NCBI GenBank assembly: GCA_008668455.1
Contig: RQCD01000108.1
Span: 1 to 6,591 of the forward strand
Length of the DNA stretch: 6,591 bases
Source of the DNA: Clostridia bacterium
GTDB taxonomy: Bacteria > Bacillota > Clostridia > UBA1381
Reading direction: 5' to 3'
Shown: one piece after another, positions 1-6,062 of the stretch
Numbering within the stretch: position 1 is the first letter of the stretch
How the letters are laid out: the number at the start of each line of letters is the position of its first letter
Made by a program: the position numbers and the translations under genes
The notes under the pieces: model-generated
Database searches by the model: none
The model's input: the letters and a program-made list of their open reading frames with translations, nothing else
What the model was told of the DNA's origin: nothing

Positions 1-1145
1 CTATGGTATAAGCTGCTCCTGCTTTTTTGCCGGGCGGTACACTGGTTTAACCCGGCAGTCTGGCTGCTGGTACGCCGGGCAGAAGCCGATATGGAATACT
101 GCTGCGATAATGCAGTCCTGAAAAATTGCAATTTAGAAGAAAAAAAGATCTATTCCCAAACGATCTTAAAAACGATGGAGGAATGAATATGACAAAATTT
201 TTACATCCGCCTGCACTTTCCACCTCTTTTTCCAGAAGCGGAAAGGCAGCGCAAAAACGCTTTGAAAACATTTTTGACCGTTAGCCTAAAAAATGCGGAA
301 AGCTTTCCTTTTTGATTTCGGTTACCGGAATTCTTGGCTGCTCGCTCCTGACCGCCGGCGGTTCGGAAAGCCTTGGCATCATCGGCGGCGCAGACGGTCC
401 GACGAATGTTTTTGTAACAAGTAAAAAAGATCAGCCGGAAAAGGCGCAATCTCTGGATCGGGCAATTTCTGCCGCCATTTTAAAGCAAGGCGGTGGCAGC
501 TATTTAGACGGAGAGTGCGCCGGAGAGGGACACATCTTGCTTGATTCCCGAAAGGAGGGCGACCGGACAATCGCCTACATTTTAGCCACCTACGGACAAT
601 ACGGATTTCAGAACAACACCTTTGTAAAAATTTCCGGTTCGGGTGTTATCCCTGCCAAGCTGACCTTTGACGCGAATCTGAACTTAATCAGCTACGAAGA
701 ACCGGAGGACGGCAGCGGCTGCGCAGAATCCCTCAAGAAGCTTTTCCCCGGCACACTCTACCATGCGGCAAGAAATTCGGATGAAAAATATCAAGCCTGC
801 CTGGCACAGGAGCGTTCCTATGCACAAAGCTATTTAGACTCGATCGGCAGGGACGCAAAAATCGCAGAATATGCAGATCTGAATGTACAGCTTTTGGATT
901 TGGAGGCTAAGGTTTCAAACGCACTTTTGGATCAGTACTACGATTTCCCCTATTGGATCGGTTCGGAGGAGAAAATAGAGGACGGGGTACGGTATATCTA
1001 TCAGACCGAGCAGTTTATAGAAAAGCCCGGTATCAGTACCGTTACCTATACGAAGAAAAGCTACGACACCGGCGAAATTGTACGGCAATACCGGATTCAC
1101 ACCGACGGAACAAGCTATACTTTGGTTGACGAAAAAAATGGTTGA
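1..1145 (+). pseudogene. Degenerate BlaR1/MecR1-like M56 membrane metallopeptidase, 3' part (5' end outside window)
   Basis: The intact family members are membrane zinc metallopeptidases that sense and relay signals such as beta-lactams. Positions 1-186 encode a 61-residue tail containing HWFNPAVWLL and then AEADMEYCCDNAVL. This matches the M56 region after the HExxH helix, including the conserved acidic D/E-x-x-C-D segment. That frame stops at TGA 184-186. The homologous continuation lies in another frame from about 174: MTKFLHPPALSTSFSRSGK, then KRFENIFDR, then TAG at 282-284, then PKKCGKLSF and a hydrophobic stretch (LISVTGILGCSLL). From there it runs openly to TGA 1143-1145. The last ~250 residues form an extracytoplasmic-looking domain starting with GIIGGADGPTNVF. 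One indel near 175-188 plus one nonsense codon break the gene. A GGAGG at 177-181 before ATG 189 could restart translation, but only for 31 codons. Family assignment is from recalled motifs; the break is read directly. HExxH is upstream of the window. Confidence 0.82.
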
Positions 1146-1191
1146 AACCGCAGTAAGCAGGTTTCGGTTCAGTTTGAATCTTAAACTGCAT

Positions 1192-1222
1192 AAAAAGCGC
1201 ACTGTCTGACAGTGCGCTTTTT
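1192..1222. terminator. Bidirectional rho-independent terminator
   Basis: A perfect 15-bp inverted repeat (AAAAAGCGCACTGTC and its complement) is centred on T1207. The GC-rich stem is flanked by A5 on the left and T5 on the right, so it can terminate transcription from either side. It lies between the M56 pseudogene reading right (stop 1145) and the alcohol dehydrogenase reading left (stop 1242), as expected for a shared terminator. Two weaker hairpins precede it: GAAACC/GGTTTC at about 1144-1165 and CAGTTT/AAACTG at 1170-1188. Confidence 0.9.
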
Positions 1223-1241
1223 GCATCATCCTTAATTTGTT

Positions 1242-2405
1242 TTAAAAGCTCTTTTCCAAGACCTTTAAAATATCCTCTGCATTCATCTGTTTATATGCGC
1301 CGCCGGGGATGGTGGATTTTGCAATTTCGGGGAGCATTTCACGCGTTGCACCCAATTCGGAAATATGCAGCGGAAGCCCTAATTCCTCAATAAATCCGCG
1401 GAGCTTTTCAATGCCTGCGTCTGCCGCCTCCTGTTCGGTCATATGCGAGGTATCCACATCCCAGACAGTCTTGGCAAACCGTGCAAATTTGGGAAGTCCG
1501 AACGGGGACACATACTGATAATACGGAACGGAAATTGCCGCCAGTCCTGCGCCGTGGGCACAGTCGGTGTATGCGCCGATCTGATGTTCTATCATATGTA
1601 CCTCCCAATCCTGTTCCTTGGAAAGTCCGGTGATGGTGTTTAAAGCCATGGTTGCGCACCACATAATATTACTTCTTGCCTCATAGTCCTCCTGGTTTTT
1701 GAGCGCCTGCCGTGCGCTGTGAATCAGCGAGCGCATCAATCCCTCTAAGAGATAGTCGCTGGTGTTATCGTCATCTCCGGAGAAATACTCCTCCATCAGG
1801 TGCGACATGGTGTCGAAAATACCGCTTGACATCTGATATTTAGGGACAGTAAATGTGTACTCCGGATTTAAAATTGAAAATTTCGGATAAAGCTCCGGCG
1901 GAAAAACCCTGCCGTTTTTTAGTTTTTTCTCCTCGTTTGTGATCACCGAGCCGCCGTTCATTTCCGAGCCTGTTCCTGCCATGGTCAGGATCGTTCCGAT
2001 CGGAACAACCGGGTTTGCAAGCGGTTCGGAATTGACCCAGTATTTCTGCCAGGGATCGCCCTCACAGTAAGCGGATGCGGAAATTCCCTTGGCACAGTCA
2101 ATCACAGAGCCGCCGCCGACTGCTAAAATCAGATCGGTTTTATTTTCACGAACCAGGCGCACACCCTCTAAAAGCTGGGTATAGGTCGGATTGGATTTGA
2201 TACCGGAAAGCTCGGTGACCTTTTTTCCGGCATCCTTTAAAACAGCAATCACCTGATCGTAAAGTCCGCTCTTTTTTACGGACCCCTTTCCATACATCAG
2301 AAGAATATTTTCTCCGTACCCGGAAAGCTCAGCCGAAAGATTTTTCAATGCGTCCTTTCCAAAATGGATTTTCGTGGGGTTGTAATAGGTAAAATCATAT
2401 TTCAT
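1242..2405 (-). CDS. Iron-containing alcohol dehydrogenase, butanol dehydrogenase (BdhA/YugJ/YqhD) type
   Basis: Cytoplasmic enzyme expected to reduce aldehydes to alcohols with NAD(P)H, a fermentative or aldehyde-detoxifying role. The 387-residue product has the usual family length. The N-terminus (YYNPTKIHFGKD) is typical of BDH-type members. The dinucleotide fold carries GGGSVID (97-103), followed by AGTGSEMNGGSVITN (about 143-157). The metal site is complete: D198 and H202 in IFDTMSH, H270 in WEVHMIEH and H284 in DCAHG, with the 14-residue spacing known from YqhD. Residues 39-42 (GKGS) resemble the GGGS loop that favours NADPH in YqhD, so NADPH preference is an inference. The chosen start is ATG 2405, preceded by AGGAGGG (2412-2418) with 6 nt spacing. 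An open frame reaches 2453 but has no better site and would overlap tepA. It lies 44 bp after tepA and ends at the 1192-1222 terminator. Substrate cannot be told from sequence. Confidence 0.93.
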   Translation of the reverse strand: MKYDFTYYNPTKIHFGKDALKNLSAELSGYGENILLMYGKGSVKKSGLYDQVIAVLKDAGKKVTELSGIKSNPTYTQLLEGVRLVRENKTDLILAVGGGSVIDCAKGISASAYCEGDPWQKYWVNSEPLANPVVPIGTILTMAGTGSEMNGGSVITNEEKKLKNGRVFPPELYPKFSILNPEYTFTVPKYQMSSGIFDTMSHLMEEYFSGDDDNTSDYLLEGLMRSLIHSARQALKNQEDYEARSNIMWCATMALNTITGLSKEQDWEVHMIEHQIGAYTDCAHGAGLAAISVPYYQYVSPFGLPKFARFAKTVWDVDTSHMTEQEAADAGIEKLRGFIEELGLPLHISELGATREMLPEIAKSTIPGGAYKQMNAEDILKVLEKSF

Positions 2406-2411
2406 AAGTAT

Positions 2412-2453
2412 CCCTCCTACTATTTTTATACCACAAATTCCTCCATAAGTCAA
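2412..2453 (-). promoter_or_regulatory. Predicted promoter and SD of the alcohol dehydrogenase gene, overlapping the tepA stop
   Basis: Reading leftwards on the minus strand: TTGACT (2453-2448), a 17-nt spacer, then TATAAA (2430-2425) preceded by TGG, an extended -10. The -35 box includes the tepA stop codon TGA (2452-2450). Transcription would start near 2418-2419, directly at the AGGAGGG Shine-Dalgarno, giving a 5' leader of only about 13 nt. This fits sigma-A consensus well, but no start site has been measured. Read-through from tepA is also possible because no terminator separates the two genes. Confidence 0.65.
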
Positions 2454-3151
2454 GACATTTTCTCCCTGAAATTTTCTTTCCGAATCTGACTGTAGAGATA
2501 CTCCAGCGCCTCATGAATGCCGCCCACCTCGTCGATCAGACCGCATTTAACCGCATCCCGTCCCAATAGAACGCTGCCCATATCGGTTGCCATTTCTTTG
2601 GTGGAAAGCATCAGACTTTTGAAATTTTCCTCGGAAATGCCGGAATTGCGCACCACAAAATCCACAATCCGATCCTGCATGCGCCTTAAATAGTCAAACG
2701 CCTGAGAAACTCCCAACACCACACCGCTGGTGCGGAGGGGGTGTACGGTCATGGTGGCAGAGGGGACAATAAAAGAACGCTTCGCAGACACTGCCAGCGG
2801 CACGCCGATGCTGTGTCCCCCGCCTAACACCAGGGACGCACACGGCTTTTTCATTCCGGCAATCATCTCTGCAATTGCCAGTCCTGCCTCTACATCTCCC
2901 CCCATCGTATTTAACAGAATCAAAAGTCCGTCAGTCTCATCATCCTCCTCCACACAAACAAGCTGCGGCAGGATATGCTCATATTTCGTGGTCTTTGTTT
3001 GCGGTGAAAGAATTGTGTGTCCCTCGATCTGACCAATCACCGCCAGTGTGCAGATTGTTCCGCGCGCATTTTTTGTTTTTACACTTCCGTTTTCTCTTAT
3101 CCCCTCGCGGATCTCCTCCGCGCTGTTTTCTGTCTGATTTTCGTCTTTCAT
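2450..3151 (-). CDS. tepA: TepA-like ClpP-family serine protease
   Basis: Member of the ClpP/crotonase-fold serine proteases related to Bacillus TepA (YmfB), reported to aid preprotein translocation. It probably acts in the cytoplasm or at the inner membrane face; no signal peptide or membrane segment is visible. The product is 233 residues. After a polar, charged N-terminus (1-30) comes the Clp core: LLILLNTMGGDVEAGLAIAE (77-96), the nucleophile motif LGGGHSIG with S114 (109-116), TVHPLR with H137 (135-140), and DAVKCGLIDEVGG near the end. D190 in EMATDMGS sits where the third triad residue is expected; that assignment is tentative. ATG 3151 is chosen because GGGAGG lies 6 nt upstream. Extending to 3250 would add 33 very basic residues encoded by the A-rich leader. 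The gene diverges from metA and precedes the ADH. In many Firmicutes tepA is next to ftsK/spoIIIE; here neither flank shows it. No clear minus-strand promoter was found. Confidence 0.88.
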   Translation of the reverse strand: MKDENQTENSAEEIREGIRENGSVKTKNARGTICTLAVIGQIEGHTILSPQTKTTKYEHILPQLVCVEEDDETDGLLILLNTMGGDVEAGLAIAEMIAGMKKPCASLVLGGGHSIGVPLAVSAKRSFIVPSATMTVHPLRTSGVVLGVSQAFDYLRRMQDRIVDFVVRNSGISEENFKSLMLSTKEMATDMGSVLLGRDAVKCGLIDEVGGIHEALEYLYSQIRKENFREKMS

Positions 3152-3204
3152 GCTTTTCCTCCCGGGTTTTTTTCTTATTTTTCTCTCTTTTTGGGGTTTT
3201 ATTC

Positions 3205-3233
3205 TTGTTTTTTTTATGATTTTATGGTATACT
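3205..3233 (+). promoter_or_regulatory. Predicted metA promoter
   Basis: TTGTTT (3205-3210), a 17-nt spacer and TATACT (3228-3233), with TG at 3225-3226 forming an extended -10. Transcription would begin at about 3240, some 75 nt before the metA ATG and about 5 nt before the large inverted repeat. The -10 contains the palindrome GTATAC, but no well-spaced -35 was seen for the minus strand, so the tepA promoter remains unassigned. Confidence 0.6.
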
Positions 3234-3244
3234 GTAGGGGAATG

Positions 3245-3285
3245 GGACAATCCCTCAGTCAGCTACGCTGACTGAGGGATTGTCC
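3245..3285. repeat. Perfect 19-bp inverted repeat with 3-nt loop in the tepA/metA intergenic region
   Basis: The left arm GGACAATCCCTCAGTCAGC (3245-3263) and its exact complement (3267-3285) are separated by TAC. If transcribed it forms one of the strongest hairpins in the window. No T-run follows on either strand, so it does not look like a rho-independent terminator. It lies within a few nucleotides of the predicted metA transcript 5' end and stops 13 nt before the metA Shine-Dalgarno. The arm resembles a palindromic intergenic unit I recall from gut Clostridia (CCCTCAGTCAGC... type), so it may be a dispersed repeat copy. Only one copy occurs here and that relation is unverified. Confidence 0.85.
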
Positions 3286-3315
3286 ACCCACAAAATTCAG
3301 GAGGGATCAGAAGAA

Positions 3316-4233
3316 ATGCCTATCAAAGTACCAGACCAATTGCCTGCCACAAAGCAGCTGCGCGCCGAGAATATCTTTGTGATGACCGAAAAGAAAGCGA
3401 TGCACCAGGATATCCGTCCGCTGAAGCTTGCGATTGTGAACCTGATGCCAACTAAAATCACAACTGAAACCCAGCTTCTGCGTCTTTTGGGAAACTCTCC
3501 GCTCCAGGTGGAGATTGAGTTTATCACAATGAAGTCGCACGAATCCAAAAACACGCCGCCGGAGCATTTAAAGCAATTCTACACCTCCTTCGACAGCATC
3601 CGCAAAAAACGGTTTGACGGCATGATTATCACCGGTGCGCCGGTGGAAAATCTGGATTTTGAGGAGGTGGACTATTGGGACGAGCTTTTGGAAATTATGG
3701 AATGGACAAAAACGCACGTCACCTCCACCCTGCACATCTGCTGGGCAGCGCAGGCAGGACTTTATTACCATTACGGAATCCCAAAATATTCGCTTCCGAA
3801 AAAATGCAGCGGCGTTTTTCTGCATCGCGTAAACCGGAAAACCGCCAAGCTTGTCCGCGGCTTTGACAACCAGTTTTATGCGCCGCATTCACGCTATACC
3901 GAGGTGCGCACCGCCGACATCCGCGCCAATAAGGAGCTGGAAATTTTAGCAGAATCCAAGGAGGCAGGCGCATATATCATCTCCACCAAGGGCGGCAGAA
4001 GAATTTTTGTAACCGGACACGCCGAGTACGACCGGGACACTCTCTCCTATGAGTACCGCCGAGATCTGGAAAGAGGCATAAACCCCGAAATCCCAAAAAA
4101 CTATTTTCCGGACGATAACCCCGAAAAAAGCCCTATCGTCCTCTGGAGGAGTCACGCAAACCTCCTGTTTTCCAACTGGCTCAATTACTTCGTCTATCAG
4201 ATTACCCCATATGATATTGAGACAATTCAATAA
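3316..4233 (+). CDS. metA: Homoserine O-acetyltransferase (MetA/MetAA family)
   Basis: Cytoplasmic enzyme that acylates the L-homoserine hydroxyl, the first committed step of methionine biosynthesis. The 305-residue product has family length and aligns without gaps to the standard MetA numbering at every key residue: K47 in LMPTK, the nucleophile C142 in TLHICWAAQAG, and H235 and E237 in TGHAEYD. Residue 111 is Glu (GAPVENLDF). Work on Bacillus cereus MetA showed Glu here gives acetyl-CoA use and Gly gives succinyl-CoA use, so O-acetylhomoserine is the likely product. ATG 3316 follows AGGAGGG (3299-3305) by 10 nt and gives the conserved start MPIKVPDQLPA. The frame is open back to 3280, but that would start within the inverted repeat. 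It has its own predicted promoter and a terminator at 4246-4273, so it is probably monocistronic. No T-box or SAM riboswitch fits the ~75-nt leader. Confidence 0.96.
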   Translation: MPIKVPDQLPATKQLRAENIFVMTEKKAMHQDIRPLKLAIVNLMPTKITTETQLLRLLGNSPLQVEIEFITMKSHESKNTPPEHLKQFYTSFDSIRKKRFDGMIITGAPVENLDFEEVDYWDELLEIMEWTKTHVTSTLHICWAAQAGLYYHYGIPKYSLPKKCSGVFLHRVNRKTAKLVRGFDNQFYAPHSRYTEVRTADIRANKELEILAESKEAGAYIISTKGGRRIFVTGHAEYDRDTLSYEYRRDLERGINPEIPKNYFPDDNPEKSPIVLWRSHANLLFSNWLNYFVYQITPYDIETIQ

Positions 4234-4245
4234 CAAATCATCAAC

Positions 4246-4273
4246 GCGCCCGGTTACTTTGGGCGTTTTTTTT
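4246..4273 (+). terminator. Rho-independent terminator of metA
   Basis: A short GC stem (CGCCC 4247-4251 with GGGCG 4261-4265, plus a possible G-U pair) closes a 9-nt loop and is followed at once by T8 (4266-4273). It begins 13 nt after the metA stop. The stem is short, so some read-through into the next gene is possible. Confidence 0.72.
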
Positions 4274-4290
4274 GTAAAAAGTTGAAATTT

Positions 4291-4330
4291 TGTCAACCAA
4301 TTGACAGAGCTGCTGTATTCGTGATACAAT
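4291..4330 (+). promoter_or_regulatory. Predicted promoter of the ARH-like gene with an overlapping inverted repeat
   Basis: TTGACA (4301-4306, exact consensus), an 18-nt spacer and TACAAT (4325-4330) preceded by TGA, an extended -10. The predicted start is near 4337, leaving a leader of about 26 nt with GGAG (4352-4355) 7 nt before the ATG. The -35 hexamer is the right arm of TGTCAA-CCAA-TTGACA (4291-4306), and GTTGA/TCAAC (4281-4297) overlaps it. These short dyads could be an operator, but 6-bp arms can arise by chance and no regulator gene is adjacent. Confidence 0.7.
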
Positions 4331-4362
4331 AGAAAGAGAACTTTTTAGAATGGAGCAAAGCT

Positions 4363-5976
4363 ATGAGAACGATTACATATGATGACTTTGAGGATAAAGT
4401 CCACGGCTGTTGGTACGGAAAGTGCTTAGGAGGTGCGGCAGGCGCACCGGTGGAGGGAATCAAGAAGCTTTTGGATATTTGTGATTTCACAGAAATTTTC
4501 AATCCGGATCTTCCGAACGACGATCTTGATTTACAGCTTTTATGGCTGGACGTGTTAGAGCAAAAGGGAACACTGATCACCTCCTGCGACCTTGCGGACG
4601 CGTGGGTGGAGAAATGCTGGTATCCCTTTTCGGAATACGGATATTTTCTGAAAAATTATATGCGCGGTGTAAAACCGCCCTATTCCGGCATTCTCAACAA
4701 CGAGTTTTTTAAGGAGGGCATGGGCTGTCCGATCCGCTCGGAAATCTGGGGCATTATTTCCGTTGGAAATCCAAAGCTTGCCGCCGAATATGCCTATTTA
4801 GATGCCACACTGGATCATGCGGATAATTCGGTCTGGGCAGAGCAGTTTTTGGCAGCCATGGAGGCTGAGGCATTTTTTGAAGATAATATGCTCACGCTGA
4901 TCCGGAAAGCTATGGCGCTGATCCCGGAAGATTGCAGGCTTTCCGAAAGCTTCCGCAGGGTCATCTCAGCATACCAAAACGGTTCGGACTGGAAAGATGT
5001 CCGGCAGATGGTGTTAAATGAATATTCCCATCCGGATTTTACAAATGCTGTGCAAAATTTAGACTTTGTGCTGATCGCTCTGCTGTACGGAAAGGGCGAC
5101 ATGCGCGACACCATTAATATCGCCCTCCGCTGCGGCTACGACGCTGACTGCACCTGCGCGAGTGCGGCGTCGATTGTCGGCATTATGAAGGGCTATATGG
5201 GACTCGGCGAAGAACTGACCGGTTTAATTAAGGACTATTTTGTCTGCGGAATTGATGTTGTCCGCCCATCCGACAGTATTCTCCGTTTAGCAGAGGATAC
5301 CTGCCGGATTGCGATGCAGACGCCGAATTATGAGGTGCAGATTACCGGCGCACCGTGCCCGGAAAACCGCCCGGAAAATTTTGAAGGCTTTGCGATAGAG
5401 TCTGCCACACCGGAAGGATTAGAGCGCGAAAAAAAGAAAACACACCCGGCTATCTGGGAGATTTTCGGTCCGTTTTTTGATCAGCTGGATCAGCCGATCA
5501 ATCCCGACTATCCCAGTCCGCACGGCGAGGGCTGTGTACTTCCGGATTTAGTCTGCATGGTCAATAACGAAGTCTTTTTAGACCGTGCCTATCCGGTGGA
5601 CTGGAGCAAGCCGGCATGCAGCATTGAAAGCTATGAGGATTTTATCGACGTAGAGTCCGCGCTTACCTTAGAGGGACAGATGTGCTGCTATGTAAAAACC
5701 ATCATTACCCTCCCGGAGGACCGGAAAATCTGGGCAGTGATCGGAAATAACGACGGCTTTTCGCTCCGGGTAAACGGAGAAACGTGTTTGGAAAAGGACG
5801 AAATGCGCCTCTGGACGCCCTATAACAACTTTACCCTGTTAAACCTGAAAAAAGGAGAAAACGAAATAATCGTGAAACTTCTGCGCCGCGGAGAACATTT
5901 GAAATTCTCTCTCGGCTTCCGTATCTATGACGGCGGACATTGGCACAGGAGCAAATGGTGTACTGATTTGTTCTAA
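4363..5976 (+). CDS. ADP-ribosylglycohydrolase (DraG/ARH)-family protein with C-terminal beta-sandwich-like domain
   Basis: Predicted soluble 537-residue protein; no signal peptide. Residues 1-290 resemble the all-alpha DraG/ARH fold, which uses two metals to hydrolyse ADP-ribose bonds. Visible are KVHGCWYGKCLGGAAGAPVEG (12-32), the first metal motif NDDLD (52-56), the HADN segment (152-155) and the second metal motif GYDADCTCASAASIVG (258-273). Against the usual TDDT and GGDTDT motifs the aspartates D53, D54, D260 and D262 are kept, but Thr positions are N52, L55 and C263. I recall NDDLDLQL as typical of a large-protein subfamily, so this is probably divergence, not decay. Residues 325-537 are extra: a linker, then a segment with IGNNDGFSLRVNG (460-472) and LNLKKGENEIIVKLL, like jelly-roll modules on glycoside hydrolases. 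A GGAG lies 7 nt before the ATG. It is flanked by terminators and so stands alone. Substrate unknown: ADP-ribose, a nucleoside or a glycoside are all possible. Confidence 0.82.
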   Translation: MRTITYDDFEDKVHGCWYGKCLGGAAGAPVEGIKKLLDICDFTEIFNPDLPNDDLDLQLLWLDVLEQKGTLITSCDLADAWVEKCWYPFSEYGYFLKNYMRGVKPPYSGILNNEFFKEGMGCPIRSEIWGIISVGNPKLAAEYAYLDATLDHADNSVWAEQFLAAMEAEAFFEDNMLTLIRKAMALIPEDCRLSESFRRVISAYQNGSDWKDVRQMVLNEYSHPDFTNAVQNLDFVLIALLYGKGDMRDTINIALRCGYDADCTCASAASIVGIMKGYMGLGEELTGLIKDYFVCGIDVVRPSDSILRLAEDTCRIAMQTPNYEVQITGAPCPENRPENFEGFAIESATPEGLEREKKKTHPAIWEIFGPFFDQLDQPINPDYPSPHGEGCVLPDLVCMVNNEVFLDRAYPVDWSKPACSIESYEDFIDVESALTLEGQMCCYVKTIITLPEDRKIWAVIGNNDGFSLRVNGETCLEKDEMRLWTPYNNFTLLNLKKGENEIIVKLLRRGEHLKFSLGFRIYDGGHWHRSKWCTDLF

Positions 5977-6002
5977 AACCGTGATTCATAAGGGGATGCC
6001 AA

Positions 6003-6051
6003 AAAAGGCACAGACCGTGCAAGGGTTTTCCTTGCACGGTCCGTGCCTTTT
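6003..6051. terminator. Long bidirectional rho-independent terminator
   Basis: Arms 6003-6024 and 6030-6051 pair over 21 of 22 positions, with a single A-C mismatch (6012/6042), around the loop GTTTT. The outer pairs are AAAA/TTTT, with more A residues at 6001-6002 and a T-rich stretch (6055-6060) just beyond. It can terminate the ARH-like gene (stop 5976) rightwards and the radical SAM gene (stop 6063) leftwards. Confidence 0.9.
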
Positions 6052-6062
6052 GACATTTTTCT

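Noticed and set aside
282..284. TAG as a recoded sense codon (amber read-through or alternative code)
   Set aside because: The frame is also broken by an indel 100 bp upstream, so decay explains both lesions. The intact genes here end in TAA or TGA, but that is too few genes to argue for recoding.
312..1145. A free-standing 277-residue secreted or lipoprotein gene starting at TTG 312 with a lipobox-like ILGC
   Set aside because: No Shine-Dalgarno precedes 312, and sequence immediately upstream in the same frame is homologous to the M56 family, so this is the C-terminal part of the broken gene.
3152..3250. Longer tepA product starting at 3250
   Set aside because: It adds 33 highly basic residues encoded by the A-rich leader and ignores the well-placed GGGAGG before ATG 3151.
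2730..3271. Plus-strand open frames opposite tepA
   Set aside because: They mirror a clearly conserved minus-strand gene and its T-rich leader, giving Phe/Leu-rich low-complexity peptides without recognisable motifs.
3245..3285. Hairpin as a terminator or riboswitch
   Set aside because: There is no T-run on either strand, no SAM-riboswitch or T-box elements, and no terminator/antiterminator alternative in the short leader.
3280..3315. Longer MetA start at 3280
   Set aside because: It lies within the inverted repeat with no ribosome-binding site; ATG 3316 gives the conserved MetA N-terminus and exact residue numbering.
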